Source: an uncultured Clostridia bacterium (lineage in GTDB: Bacteria > Bacillota > Clostridia > TANB77 > CAG-508). From it: a DNA stretch of 64,000 nt. Positions within the stretch are counted from its first letter, which is position 1; every line of letters starts with the position of its first letter. This document shows positions 43,787 through 52,465 of the stretch, piece by piece. Under the pieces are notes generated by a model. It searched no databases, had not been told where the DNA came from, and was given only the letters and a program-made list of their open reading frames with translations. Location of the stretch: contig CAKOYB010000004.1 of the NCBI GenBank assembly GCA_934130435.1, positions 36,007-100,006 of the forward strand, written 5' to 3'. Both the position numbers and the translations under genes were made by a program.

Positions 43787-44326
43787 TTATTTTTTACCTG
43801 CCTTACCTTCTTTACGTCTAATAACTTCTTCAGCATATTTAATACCTTTTCCTCTATATACCTCTGGTGGTCTTTTTGTTCTTATTACAGCAGCTGTTTG
43901 ACCAACAAGTTCTTTATCAATTCCTCTAACAATAATTTGATTTGGATTTGGAACATCAAAAGTAATTCCATCTGGTTCTACCATTTCAACTGGATGAGAA
44001 TAACCTAGAGAAAGAACTAATTTATTACCTTGTTTTTGTGCTTTATAACCAACACCGTTAATATTTAACTCTCTTTTAAATTCTTCTTTAACCCCTATAA
44101 TCATGTTATTAATTAAAGTTCTTGTTAATCCGTGTAAACTTCTGTTAAATGGTTCATCATCTGGTCTAGTTACTGTAATTACATTATCTGCTAAAGTAAC
44201 ATTAATATTTGAATTTATATCTCTTGTTAATGTTCCTTTAGGTCCTTTTACAGTTATAGTTTTATCAACTATTTTAACTTCTACACCATCTGGTATTGTG
44301 ATAGGCTTATTTCCTATTCTTGACAT
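43787..44326 (-). CDS. rplF: 50S ribosomal protein L6
   Basis: 179 aa, two L6 domains. The start MSRIGNKPITIPDGVEVKI and the C-terminal RPPEVYRGKGIKYAEEVIRRKEGK are diagnostic. Confidence 0.98.
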   Translation of the reverse strand: MSRIGNKPITIPDGVEVKIVDKTITVKGPKGTLTRDINSNINVTLADNVITVTRPDDEPFNRSLHGLTRTLINNMIIGVKEEFKRELNINGVGYKAQKQGNKLVLSLGYSHPVEMVEPDGITFDVPNPNQIIVRGIDKELVGQTAAVIRTKRPPEVYRGKGIKYAEEVIRRKEGKAGKK

Positions 44327-44425
44327 TTTATTTCACCTCTTTGTTATTTTTATTTATTTATATTTCATTTATATTTAGGAATATACTTCATAAAATCCTA
44401 AATATTTATATCATATTCATAAAAA

Positions 44426-44824
44426 CTACCATACATATGCTAGTACTTCTCCACCTACACCTAGTTGTCTTGCTTCTTTATCGGTAACAATACCCTTTGA
44501 TGTAGAAATTAAAGCTATACCAAGTCCATTTAATACTTTAGGAAGTTCATCCTTTGCAGCATAAACTCTTAATCCTGGTTTGCTTATTCTTTTTAAGCCT
44601 GATATTACTTTATTTCCATTTTCATCATATTTTAAAGTAATTCTTATAATTCCTTGATTTTCGTTTGCAATGTCTTCATAAGATTTTATATATCCTTCTT
44701 TAAATAATATATCTGCTATAGATTTCTTTATATTTGAAGCAGGTATATCAACTGTTTTATGTTTAGATCTACTTGCATTCCTAATTCTTGTTAGCATATC
44801 TGCTATAGGATCAGTTATATTCAT
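44426..44824 (-). CDS. rpsH: 30S ribosomal protein S8
   Basis: 132 aa. The start NITDPIADMLTRIRNA and the C-terminal signature STSKGIVTDKEARQLGVGGE are intact. In many bacteria S8 is the regulator of the spc operon. The 162-nt gap to rpsN carries an imperfect hairpin. Confidence 0.98.
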   Translation of the reverse strand: MNITDPIADMLTRIRNASRSKHKTVDIPASNIKKSIADILFKEGYIKSYEDIANENQGIIRITLKYDENGNKVISGLKRISKPGLRVYAAKDELPKVLNGLGIALISTSKGIVTDKEARQLGVGGEVLAYVW

Positions 44825-44890
44825 TTTCTTTTTTCCTCCTTTTCTTTAAAATTAATGAAAATCTTCGTATTACTTTGTCAATCTTCATTT

Positions 44891-44934
44891 CAAAATCCAC
44901 GATATACACACACGTATTATCTACGATTTTTCAA
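44891..44934 (-). promoter_or_regulatory. Imperfect hairpin in the rpsN-rpsH gap
   Basis: Minus strand AAAATC pairs with GATTTT and GATA with TATC around a central loop. The 162-nt gap (44825-44986) is the second longest inside the cluster and has no gene. A ribosomal-protein binding site is possible but unproven. Confidence 0.35.
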
Positions 44935-44986
44935 TTTTGATTTTTTTGTACTACTTGCTTTTGATTAATTTTTAAAATTTACTTTC

Positions 44987-45172
44987 CTACCAGCTAGCCT
45001 TTTTAACTCCTGGTATCTCTCCCTTGTGTGCTAATTCTCTAAAACAAACACGGCAAATTCCATATTTTCTAATATAAGCGTGTGGTCTTCCACAAATCTT
45101 GCATCTATTATATTCTCTTGTTTTGAATTTCTGTTCTTTTTGTTGTTTAACTTTTAAAGATTTCTTAGCCAT
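44987..45172 (-). CDS. rpsN: 30S ribosomal protein S14, zinc type Z
   Basis: 61 aa with zinc ligands C24, C27, C40 and C43 (CKIC, CRVC). This short zinc form is the usual main-operon S14 of Gram-positives. Confidence 0.97.
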   Translation of the reverse strand: MAKKSLKVKQQKEQKFKTREYNRCKICGRPHAYIRKYGICRVCFRELAHKGEIPGVKKASW

Positions 45173-45188
45173 CTTTAATCTCCTTTCA

Positions 45189-45728
45189 TTAATTCTTGAA
45201 TGGCATTCCTAATAAAGTTAGTAGTTCCTTAGCCTCTTCATCAGATTTAGCTGTTGTAACTATTATAATATCCATACCTCTTAATTTGTCTATTTTATCA
45301 TACTCTATTTCTGGGAATATTAATTGTTCTTTAACCCCCATAGAATAATTTCCTCTTCCATCAAATGAGTTTCCAGAAACACCTCTGAAATCTCTAACTC
45401 TTGGTAATGCAACATTGAAAAGTTTATAAGCAAATTCATACATTTTTTCTCTTCTTAATGTAACTTTGCATCCTACATTTACACCTTCTCTAATTTTGAA
45501 AGCAGCAATAGATTTTTTAGCTTTTGTAATAACTGGTTTTTGTCCTGTTATTATGCTTAAATCATTTATAGCATTTTCAAGTGCTTTTGGGTTATCTCTT
45601 ATATCTCCTAATCCAATATTTAAAACAATTTTATCAAGTTTTGGAACTTGCATAACTGATTTGTAATTAAATTTTTTCATTAAAGCTGGAACAACTTCTT
45701 TTTCGTATTGTTCTCTTAATTTTTCCAT
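45189..45728 (-). CDS. rplE: 50S ribosomal protein L5
   Basis: 179 aa starting MEKLREQYEKEVVPALMKKF. It binds 5S rRNA. Diagnostic LPRVRDFRGVSGNSFDGRGNYSMG and EIEYDKID are present. The ATG has AGGAGG upstream at the right distance; the longer frame overlaps rplX and is rejected. Confidence 0.97.
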   Translation of the reverse strand: MEKLREQYEKEVVPALMKKFNYKSVMQVPKLDKIVLNIGLGDIRDNPKALENAINDLSIITGQKPVITKAKKSIAAFKIREGVNVGCKVTLRREKMYEFAYKLFNVALPRVRDFRGVSGNSFDGRGNYSMGVKEQLIFPEIEYDKIDKLRGMDIIIVTTAKSDEEAKELLTLLGMPFKN

Positions 45729-45745
45729 TAGAATTTCCTCCTTTC

Positions 45746-46057
45746 TTATTTTAATTTTGCTCCACATTTTTTGCAAATACGAACTTTATTATTATCTTTA
45801 TCTTTTTCGTAGCCTATTCTTGTTGCTTTATTGCATTTAGGACATACAACATTTACTTTTGCACTATATATGCTACATTCTACTGGAATAATTCCGCCTT
45901 CTTCTCCTTGTTTTTTAGGCTTAACATGTTTTTTTCTTATATTTATACCTTTAACAATAATTTTTCCTGCTTTTGGTATAACTTCTAGAACTTCTCCTGT
46001 TTTTCCTTTATCATTTCCGGATAAGACTTGAACATTATCACCTTTTTTAATTCTCAT
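45746..46057 (-). CDS. rplX: 50S ribosomal protein L24
   Basis: 103 aa. KOW motif KKGDNVQVLSGNDKGKTGEVLEV at the N-terminus. The C-terminal extension has CPKC and CKKC, forming a zinc ribbon found in many Firmicutes L24. Confidence 0.97.
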   Translation of the reverse strand: MRIKKGDNVQVLSGNDKGKTGEVLEVIPKAGKIIVKGINIRKKHVKPKKQGEEGGIIPVECSIYSAKVNVVCPKCNKATRIGYEKDKDNNKVRICKKCGAKLK

Positions 46058-46181
46058 TACTTATATTTTCCCTCCTTTTAAAAACTAATTAAAACCTACC
46101 TAATTAACCTTTAATTTAAACTTTGTATTTGTCTTTTATAATTTTGGTTTACTTAAGTTTCTATTAATTTTTATTGTTTTA

Positions 46182-46550
46182 TTATAAAACTTCTGGGGCT
46201 AATGAGATAATCTTCATATAATCTTTATCTCTTAGCTCTCTTGCTACTGGCCCAAATATACGTGTTCCTTTTGGTGTTTTATCATCACGTATAATAACAG
46301 CTGCATTTTCATCAAATTTAACATAAGAACCATCTGGACGTCTAACTCCTTTTTTTGTTCTTACAACAACTGCTTTTACAACATCTCCTTTAGAAACAAC
46401 TCCGCCTGGTGTTGCACTTTTAACAGAAGCAACAATTACATCACCTATTTCTGCATATCTTCTATATGAACCGCCTAAGCATCTAATACACATAATTTCT
46501 TTTGCGCCAGTATTGTCTGCAACTTTTAATATTGATTGCTGTTGTACCAT
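46182..46550 (-). CDS. rplN: 50S ribosomal protein L14
   Basis: 122 aa starting MVQQQSILKVADNTGAKEIMCIR, with VVVRTKKGVRRPDGSYVKFDENA and GTRIFGPVARELRDK. Lies at the subunit interface. 124 nt separate it from rplX without visible features. Confidence 0.98.
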   Translation of the reverse strand: MVQQQSILKVADNTGAKEIMCIRCLGGSYRRYAEIGDVIVASVKSATPGGVVSKGDVVKAVVVRTKKGVRRPDGSYVKFDENAAVIIRDDKTPKGTRIFGPVARELRDKDYMKIISLAPEVL

Positions 46551-46586
46551 TTGGTTTTCCTCCTTTATTTTTCATGTAAGAAATTT

Positions 46587-46612
46587 GATGTTAGATTTTT
46601 TCTAACCTTCAA
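46587..46612. repeat. Heptad-type dyad in the rplN-rpsQ gap
   Basis: GATGTTAGA, TTTTT, TCTAACCTTC: one heptad unit facing its complement, belonging to the same family as the other three gaps. Confidence 0.55.
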
Positions 46613-46626
46613 ATTCTAATTGATTT

Positions 46627-46890
46627 CTATTTTATTTCTGCTTTTTTCATAACTTCAACAACTCTCCATCTTTTATCTTTAGATAAAGGTCTTGTTTCCA
46701 TTACTTTTACTGTATCTCCGATTTTGCATTCATTTTGTTCATCATGAGCTTTTAATTTATATGTTCTCTTTACGATTTTGTTGTATACTTTATGTCTTAC
46801 ACTTGTTTCAACTGCAACTACAACAGTTTTGTCCATTTTATCTGATACAACTTTTCCAACCATAACTTTACGAAGATTTCTTTCTTCCAT
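46627..46890 (-). CDS. rpsQ: 30S ribosomal protein S17
   Basis: 87 aa, an OB-fold protein. Start MEERNLRKVMVGKVVSDKMDKTVVVAVE and motif GDTVKVMETRPLSKDKRWRVVEV match. Confidence 0.98.
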   Translation of the reverse strand: MEERNLRKVMVGKVVSDKMDKTVVVAVETSVRHKVYNKIVKRTYKLKAHDEQNECKIGDTVKVMETRPLSKDKRWRVVEVMKKAEIK

Positions 46891-46925
46891 TATTTGTTTT
46901 CCTCCTTCTTTTTGATGTAAGGGGT

Positions 46926-46976
46926 TGATGTTAGATGTTCAATTTTCTTTTCTAACTTCTAACTTCTAACTTCCAA
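46926..46976. repeat. Heptad repeat with dyad symmetry in the rpsQ-rpmC gap
   Basis: Left arm TGATGTTAGATG, right arm made of CTAACTT-type 7-mers three times in tandem (TCTAACTTCTAACTTCTAAC). The arms are complementary, so a hairpin is possible. Confidence 0.7.
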
Positions 46977-47177
46977 TTATTTATTTTCAGCTATTTCGCG
47001 TTGTCTTAAAACTGTATTAATTCTTGCAATGTCTTTTTTTACTTCTTTTATTTTCATTGGATTATCTAGACCATTTGTAGCTAAACTAAATCTCAATTTA
47101 AATAATTCAGTTTTTAATTCACTCAATTCTTTTTCTAGATCTGGTGAAGACATTTCATTTATTTTATTTATCTTCAT
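46977..47177 (-). CDS. rpmC: 50S ribosomal protein L29
   Basis: 66 aa starting MKINKINEMSSPDLEKELSEL, a two-helix hairpin at the tunnel exit; LKTELFKLRFSLATNGLDNPMKIKEVKKDIARI is typical. ATG 47177 or the adjacent 47180 is possible; both lie after GGTGG. The start overlaps the end of rplP by about 14 nt. Confidence 0.95.
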   Translation of the reverse strand: MKINKINEMSSPDLEKELSELKTELFKLRFSLATNGLDNPMKIKEVKKDIARINTVLRQREIAENK

Positions 47178-47610
47178 CATTATCACCACCTGTACTTTCA
47201 GTTTTTCTTGTTACAAACTTTGCCTTAACTGGTAATTTGTTTGCAGCAAGTCTTAAAGCTTCTCTAGCAACTTCTTCTGGAACCCCAGCTAATTCAAACA
47301 TAACTCTTCCAGGTTTTACTAAAGCTACCCAATATTCTGGTGCTCCCTTACCTTTACCCATACGAGTTTCTGCTGGTTTCTTTGTAATTGGTTTGTCTGG
47401 GAATATTTTTATCCAAACTTTACCACCTCTTTTTATGTAACGAGTCATTGCAATACGTGCAGCTTCAATTTGATTAGATTTTATTGCTCCAGCTTCTAAT
47501 GCTTGTAAACCGTATTCTCCATCAGTTACATTAATTCCTCTTGTTGCCTTTCCTCTGTTTCTACCTTTTTGCATTTTTCTATATTTTGTTCTTTTTGGCA
47601 TTAATGGCAT
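47164..47610 (-). CDS. rplP: 50S ribosomal protein L16
   Basis: 148 aa. Core LMPKRTKYRKMQKGRNRGKA and MTRYIKRGGKVWIKIFPDKPIT are diagnostic. It overlaps rpsC by one base (TAATG). The tail STGGDNDEDK is slightly longer than usual. Confidence 0.97.
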   Translation of the reverse strand: MPLMPKRTKYRKMQKGRNRGKATRGINVTDGEYGLQALEAGAIKSNQIEAARIAMTRYIKRGGKVWIKIFPDKPITKKPAETRMGKGKGAPEYWVALVKPGRVMFELAGVPEEVAREALRLAANKLPVKAKFVTRKTESTGGDNDEDK

Positions 47611-48266
47611 TATTCTTCTCCCCTTTCTGTTTTTTTAGTTGGAAGAACTTCTCCTCTATATATCCAAACTTTTACACCTATCTTTCCATAAGTAGTGTCA
47701 GCTTCATAGAATCCATAATCTATATCTGCTCTTAAAGTTTGAAGTGGAATTGTACCCTCTTTATAAAATTCTGTTCTGGCCATATCAGCTCCACCTAATC
47801 TTCCAGAAACAGCTGTCTTTATTCCTAGAGCTCCTGCTTTCATTGTTTTTTGCATAGCTTGTTTCATTGCTCTTCTAAATGAGATTCTTCTTTCTAATTG
47901 AGCTGCAATATTTTCTGCTACTAATTGAGCATCTAAATCTATATCTTTTACCTCAACTATATTCAAATTAACATCTTTATTTATCATTTTTGATAATTCT
48001 GTTTTTAGAGCTTCTGCTATTGCTCCACCTTTACCTATAACTAGACCTGGTTTTGCAGTATAAACATTAACTCTAACAAATTTAGCAGTTCTTTCAATTT
48101 CTATTTTTGAAATACCACTAACAAATAATTTCTTTTTAATATATTTACGGATTTTATGGTCTTCTATTAGGTAGTCACTAAAGTTTTTTGAATCTGCATA
48201 CCATTTTGAATTCCAATCTTTAATAACACCAACTCTTAACCCATGTGGGTCCATTTTTTGTCCCAT
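47610..48266 (-). CDS. rpsC: 30S ribosomal protein S3
   Basis: 218 aa. Start MGQKMDPHGLRVGVIKDWNSKWYA; the KH domain includes KPGLVIGKGGAIAE; the C-terminal domain has GRLGGADMARTEFYKEGTIPLQTLRADIDYG. Part of the mRNA entry site. Confidence 0.98.
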   Translation of the reverse strand: MGQKMDPHGLRVGVIKDWNSKWYADSKNFSDYLIEDHKIRKYIKKKLFVSGISKIEIERTAKFVRVNVYTAKPGLVIGKGGAIAEALKTELSKMINKDVNLNIVEVKDIDLDAQLVAENIAAQLERRISFRRAMKQAMQKTMKAGALGIKTAVSGRLGGADMARTEFYKEGTIPLQTLRADIDYGFYEADTTYGKIGVKVWIYRGEVLPTKKTERGEE

Positions 48267-48284
48267 ACTAAAATCTCCTTTCTT

Positions 48285-48638
48285 TTATACTCTTTCCTTT
48301 AGAACTATAGTTATATGACTAGTTCTTTTTCTTATTCTAACAGCTGAACCTTTAGCAGCTGGTCTTATTCTCTTTAATGTTGGACCTTGATTAGCATATA
48401 TTTCAGCAACATACAAATTATTGCTTGACATACCATGGTTATTTTCAGCATTTGCAATAGCTGATTTTAGCAATTTTTCTAATGTTTCTGATGCTATTTT
48501 AGGTGTATATTTTATAATAGCTAATGCTTCTTTAACATCTTTTCCTCTAATTAAATCTGCTACAATTTTAATTTTTCTGCTTGAAATTCTAGCATATTTA
48601 AGAGTTGCTTTTGCTTCCAATACTTGATTTTCTTCCAT
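48285..48638 (-). CDS. rplV: 50S ribosomal protein L22
   Basis: 117 aa starting MEENQVLEAKATLKYARISSRK. The tunnel-lining hairpin GPTLKRIRPAAKGSAVRIRKRTSHI is intact. ATG 48638 is preferred over the ATG at 48650, which would sit one base from the ribosome binding site. Confidence 0.96.
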   Translation of the reverse strand: MEENQVLEAKATLKYARISSRKIKIVADLIRGKDVKEALAIIKYTPKIASETLEKLLKSAIANAENNHGMSSNNLYVAEIYANQGPTLKRIRPAAKGSAVRIRKRTSHITIVLKERV

Positions 48639-48713
48639 TATAAATATCATTCCTTTCTCAAAGTTTAATTAATAGTAGTCCTATTAACCTACTTTGTTTG
48701 ATTATTCTCTTTA

Positions 48714-48986
48714 CTATTTAGAAGATTTAGCACCTGCATGACCTTTAAAAGTTCTTGTTGGTGCAAATTCTCCTAATTTATGACCTATCATTTCTTCTGA
48801 TATATAAATTGGCACATGTTTTCTTCCATCATGAACTGCAATCGTATGTCCTACAAATTGTGGATATATTGTAGAAGCTCTTGACCATGTCTTTAAAACT
48901 TCTTTTTTTCCGCTAGCATTCATTTCTTCAATTCTCTTCATTAATTTAGGTGCCACAAAAGGTTGTTTTTTACTTGACCTTGACAT
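48714..48986 (-). CDS. rpsS: 30S ribosomal protein S19
   Basis: 90 aa. MSRSSKKQPFVAPKLMKRI at the start; HTIAVHDGRKHVPIYISEEMIGHKLGEFAPTRTFKGH is the family signature. Binds 16S rRNA in the head with S13. Confidence 0.98.
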   Translation of the reverse strand: MSRSSKKQPFVAPKLMKRIEEMNASGKKEVLKTWSRASTIYPQFVGHTIAVHDGRKHVPIYISEEMIGHKLGEFAPTRTFKGHAGAKSSK

Positions 48987-49008
48987 TTAAATATTTCCTC
49001 CTTTTCTT

Positions 49009-49077
49009 GAGATTAGAGGTTAGGCGTTAGAGGTTAGATTTTATTTTCTAACTTCCAACTCTTACTTTCTAACTTCT
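49009..49077. repeat. Heptad repeat with dyad symmetry in the rplB-rpsS gap
   Basis: Left arm TTAGAGGTTAGGCGTTAGAG then GTTAGA; right arm TCTAACTTCCAAC, later TTTCTAACTTC. Same 7-mer family as in three other ribosomal gaps. Confidence 0.7.
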
Positions 49078-49079
49078 AT

Positions 49080-49907
49080 TTATTTTCTTCTCTTAACAAT
49101 AAATTTATTAGATGCTTTATTTTTCTTTCTAGTCTTATATCCAAGTGCTGGTTTACCCCAAGGTGTCATTGGTCCTGCGTGTCCTACTGGTGCTTTTCCT
49201 TCTCCACCGCCATGAGGGTGATCTACTGGGTTCATAACTGAACCTCTAACAGTTGGACGAATTCCCATATGTCTTTTTCTTCCTGCTTTACCTATTTTAA
49301 TATTTTCATGATCACTATTTCCAATTGTTCCAATAGTAGCTCTACATCTTGTAAGAACTAATCTCATTTCACCTGAAGGTAATCTTAAGTGTGAATATCT
49401 ACCTTCTTTTGCCATAAGCTGAGCTCCTTGTCCAGCAGCTCTAACCATTTTTCCTCCTTGGCCTGGGTTTAATTCTATATTATGAATTACAGTTCCAACT
49501 GGTATGCTCTCTATTGGCATACAGTTACCTGGTTTTATATCTACTTTAGCTCCAGATATAACTTTATCACCATCTTTCAATCCTTGTGGGGCTAAAATAT
49601 AAGCTTTTGTTCCATCTTCATATTCTAATAATGCAATATTACCACTACGATTTGGATCATATTCGATACCAATTACAGTTGCATACATATCATCTTTATT
49701 TCTTTTAAAATCTATTATTCTGTATTTTTGTCTGTTTCCTCCACCTTGGTGTCTAACTGTAATTCTTCCGTATGAATTTCTACCTGAATTTTTCTTTTTC
49801 TTTGAAAGTAAAGATTTTTCAGGAGTTTTTTTAGTTATTTCTTCAAATGAAGAAACTGTCATATTTCTTCTTGATGGTGTATATGCTTTAAAATGTTTTA
49901 TTCCCAT
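49080..49907 (-). CDS. rplB: 50S ribosomal protein L2
   Basis: 275 aa. MGIKHFKAYTPSRRNMTVSSF at the start; the C-terminal MNPVDHPHGGGEGKAPVG contains the conserved His near the peptidyl transferase centre. Confidence 0.98.
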   Translation of the reverse strand: MGIKHFKAYTPSRRNMTVSSFEEITKKTPEKSLLSKKKKNSGRNSYGRITVRHQGGGNRQKYRIIDFKRNKDDMYATVIGIEYDPNRSGNIALLEYEDGTKAYILAPQGLKDGDKVISGAKVDIKPGNCMPIESIPVGTVIHNIELNPGQGGKMVRAAGQGAQLMAKEGRYSHLRLPSGEMRLVLTRCRATIGTIGNSDHENIKIGKAGRKRHMGIRPTVRGSVMNPVDHPHGGGEGKAPVGHAGPMTPWGKPALGYKTRKKNKASNKFIVKRRK

Positions 49908-49985
49908 TTTTTATTCTCTCCTTTTAATTTTATTTTCCTAGTTTTAAAACTAGATATTTAGGTTAATGATAATAATCTATAATTA

Positions 49986-50330
49986 TTAAACACCAAATCC
50001 TTCAATAGCGTCTTTATATTTCTTAGAAACTTTAACCTCTTTTCCGCCTTTTGAAAGATATTTTTTTTCTGTTGGATTTGTATCTATAGTAACTATAGCT
50101 TTTTTCCAGTCAGAAGTCATTCCGTTATGAACTCCAACTCTTTTTGCTTTTCCCTTCATGCTTATAGTATTAACTTTAAGAACTTTAACCTCAAAAAGTT
50201 TTTCAACAGCTTTTGCTATTTCAACTTTTGTTGCTTTTTTATTAACTTTAAAGGTATACTTTCCATCTTGTAAATCCATGCTACTTTTTTCAGTAATTAT
50301 AGGTTTTATTATTATTTCTTCTGCTATCAT
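49986..50330 (-). CDS. rplW: 50S ribosomal protein L23
   Basis: 114 aa, slightly longer than the usual 95-100. IIKPIITEKSSMDLQDGKYTFKVNKKATK is diagnostic. A trigger-factor and SRP docking site at the tunnel exit. It overlaps the rplD stop by one base. Confidence 0.97.
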   Translation of the reverse strand: MIAEEIIIKPIITEKSSMDLQDGKYTFKVNKKATKVEIAKAVEKLFEVKVLKVNTISMKGKAKRVGVHNGMTSDWKKAIVTIDTNPTEKKYLSKGGKEVKVSKKYKDAIEGFGV

Positions 50331-50953
50331 TATGCGTACACCTCCTCTAATTTCTTAATAGTATCTAAAGTTATAACTAAATTATTATATTTTAGTAAAT
50401 CGTAAACATTAATTGTATTAACTAGAGTTGTCTTAATTCCCTCTATATTTCTAGCAGATTTTTGAATATTTTCATTTTTTTCTGGTAGCATAATTAATGT
50501 TTTTCCTGATACTTTAAGATTATTTAATGCGTTTACCATATTTTTTGTTTTAATCTCTTTAAGATCCATGTTGTCAACAACAACCAATGCCTCTTCTAAA
50601 ACTTTAGTACTTAACATTGATTTTATTGCTAATTGTTTTTCTTTTTTGTTTATTCTATAAGTAAAGCTACGTGGTTTTGGTCCTAATGCAATACCACCTT
50701 TAATCCATTGTGTAGCACGTATACTTCCTTGTCTTGCTCTACCTGTTCCTTTTTGTCTCCAAGGTTTTCTTCCACCACCACGAACTTCTGATCTTGTCTT
50801 AGTGCTAGCAGTTCCTTGTCTTTGGTTAGCCAAATAGTTAACTAATACACTATGTACAATAGTTTTATTAGGTTCAATTCCGAATATTTCGTCTTTTAAC
50901 TCAACATCACTAACCTTTTTACCTTCCATATTATATACACTTACCTTAGGCAT
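50330..50953 (-). CDS. rplD: 50S ribosomal protein L4
   Basis: 207 aa. The extended loop GGGRKPWRQKGTGRARQGSIRATQW and the GPKPRSFTYRINKK segment are intact. In many bacteria L4 also represses the S10 operon through its leader; the leader at 52028-52293 is a candidate target. Confidence 0.97.
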   Translation of the reverse strand: MPKVSVYNMEGKKVSDVELKDEIFGIEPNKTIVHSVLVNYLANQRQGTASTKTRSEVRGGGRKPWRQKGTGRARQGSIRATQWIKGGIALGPKPRSFTYRINKKEKQLAIKSMLSTKVLEEALVVVDNMDLKEIKTKNMVNALNNLKVSGKTLIMLPEKNENIQKSARNIEGIKTTLVNTINVYDLLKYNNLVITLDTIKKLEEVYA

Positions 50954-50969
50954 TTATTTTTCCTCCTTC

Positions 50970-51602
50970 CTATTTAACTCTTTTTACTGTTTCTCTTATT
51001 TTTAATATTGATCCTTTAGCTCCAGGAACACTTCCTTTTACTAAAATTACATTTTTATCTAAATCAACTCTTATAACATCTAAGTTTTGTATTGTTATTG
51101 TTTGAACTCCCATATGTCCTGGAAGTTTTTTTCCTTTAAATACTCTACCTGGTGTTGATGTTGATCCCATAGATCCTGGTCTTCTGTGATACATTGAACC
51201 ATGTCCCATAGGTCCTCTTGATTGTCCATGACGTTTAATAACACCTTGGAATCCTTTTCCCTTAGATGTTCCTTGAATATCTACCTTGTCTCCAGCAGTA
51301 AATACATCTGCTTTAATTTCATCTCCAACTTTTAATGAGTTTTCAGCATTAGCTCTAAATTCTCTTAAAAATTTCTTTGCTGTTAATTTAGATTTTAAAA
51401 AATGTCCTTTTTCTGGTTTATTTATGTGTTTATCTTTTATTTCGCCATATCCTAATTGAACAGCGTCATAACCATCATTTTCTGCTGTTTTTACTTGTGC
51501 TACTACACAAGGTCCAGCCTCTATAACTGTAACTGGAATAACATATCCCTTTTCGTCAAATATTTGAGTCATTCCAACTTTTTTTCCTATAATTGCTTTC
51601 AT
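50970..51602 (-). CDS. rplC: 50S ribosomal protein L3
   Basis: 210 aa. Start MKAIIGKKVGMTQIFDEKG; GTSKGKGFQGVIKRHGQSRGPMGHGSMYHRRPGS is the family core. It follows rpsJ by 95 nt. Confidence 0.98.
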   Translation of the reverse strand: MKAIIGKKVGMTQIFDEKGYVIPVTVIEAGPCVVAQVKTAENDGYDAVQLGYGEIKDKHINKPEKGHFLKSKLTAKKFLREFRANAENSLKVGDEIKADVFTAGDKVDIQGTSKGKGFQGVIKRHGQSRGPMGHGSMYHRRPGSMGSTSTPGRVFKGKKLPGHMGVQTITIQNLDVIRVDLDKNVILVKGSVPGAKGSILKIRETVKRVK

Positions 51603-51697
51603 TTTTTCCTCCTAACTATTGGCTGATTTATATATCAATATTGTTTTATCAATTTATAAAGCAGCTTGGTTTTCTTTTACATGCTTATAAATGTAAA

Positions 51698-52027
51698 TTA
51701 TAATTTTATTTCAATATTAACACCAGCTGGTAATTCTAATTTCATTAAACTATCAACTGTTTTTTGTGTTGGATAAAGAATATCAATAACTCTTTTATGT
51801 GTTCTCATTTCAAATTGTTCTCTTGAATCCTTATGTTTGTGTGGACTACGTAAAATTGTTACAATTTCTTTTTGTGTAGGTAATGGAATAGGTCCAGAAA
51901 CTTTTGCTCCTGTTCTTTTAGCAGTATCTACTATTTTTTCAGCAGACTGGTCTAAAACCACATGATCATAAGCTTTAAGTCTTATTCTAATTTTTTCATT
52001 TCCTACGCTTTTCTTTGTTGTTGCCAT
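51698..52027 (-). CDS. rpsJ: 30S ribosomal protein S10
   Basis: 109 aa, with a short extra N-terminus MATTKKSVGNEK before the normal IRIRLKAYDHVVLDQSAEKIV. It is also NusE, a transcription antitermination partner of NusB. First gene of the cluster, after the structured leader. Confidence 0.97.
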   Translation of the reverse strand: MATTKKSVGNEKIRIRLKAYDHVVLDQSAEKIVDTAKRTGAKVSGPIPLPTQKEIVTILRSPHKHKDSREQFEMRTHKRVIDILYPTQKTVDSLMKLELPAGVNIEIKL

Positions 52028-52293
52028 ATTTTTCCCTCCTTATAAATAATGTCGTGAGATTATTACTCCCGTAGCTTTTTGCTACATTGACCTTTTTCTA
52101 TGGCAAGTTAACGCACCCTGGTGTTTCTTACAACCTCTTTAAAAATTCCCAAGTTTTTCTTTGCATGATATTCTTGGGATAAGTGCTTTAAATTAACTTA
52201 TCGCCCGGTCTAAGCCAAGACATACTCCACAGAAGTTCCCTCCACTAATCAAGTTAGTGTAGCCACATTCTGTTTCATCGCAAATCTACATGC
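52028..52293 (-). promoter_or_regulatory. Structured S10-operon leader RNA with a candidate attenuator
   Basis: About 265 nt of transcribed leader, clearly richer in G and C than the surrounding gaps. Minus-strand elements in order: stem ACTAACT/TTAGT region near 52245; GATAAGT / ACTTATC (52178-52202); then TCCCAAG / CTTGGGA followed by ATTTTT (52141-52179), a terminator-like hairpin; then GTAGC / GCTAC near 52069-52083. The last AAGGAGGG is the rpsJ ribosome binding site. Feedback control by L4 or another ribosomal protein is established for other bacteria and inferred here. Confidence 0.7.
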
Positions 52294-52299
52294 TTTACT

Positions 52300-52328
52300 A
52301 TTATACAACGCTTATTTCCGTATGTCAA
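52300..52328 (-). promoter_or_regulatory. Sigma-A promoter of the ribosomal protein cluster
   Basis: Minus strand TTGACA (52323-52328), 17-nt spacer, TATAAT (52300-52305): perfect consensus, expected start point near 52293. Confidence 0.9.
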
Positions 52329-52383
52329 TACATTTATTTGTAATTTGTTTGTAATTCTTCATTGTCATATTTTTCCAAAAATA

Positions 52384-52412
52384 TTGATTTTTATTGATAT
52401 ATGTGGTAAAAT
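52384..52412 (+). promoter_or_regulatory. Promoter of the 84-aa orphan gene
   Basis: TTGATT (52384-52389), 17-nt spacer, TAAAAT (52407-52412). A small hairpin TAGAG / CTCTA lies in the short leader before GGAGG. Confidence 0.6.
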
Positions 52413-52465
52413 ATAAGTGTAGAGTTTCAAGTTGCTCTATAGAGAAAGAAGGAGGTATTCAAAAC

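Noticed and set aside
46926..49077. Heptad repeats as a possible CRISPR array
   Set aside because: The units are only 7 nt, without spacers of constant length, and no cas genes are present in the window.
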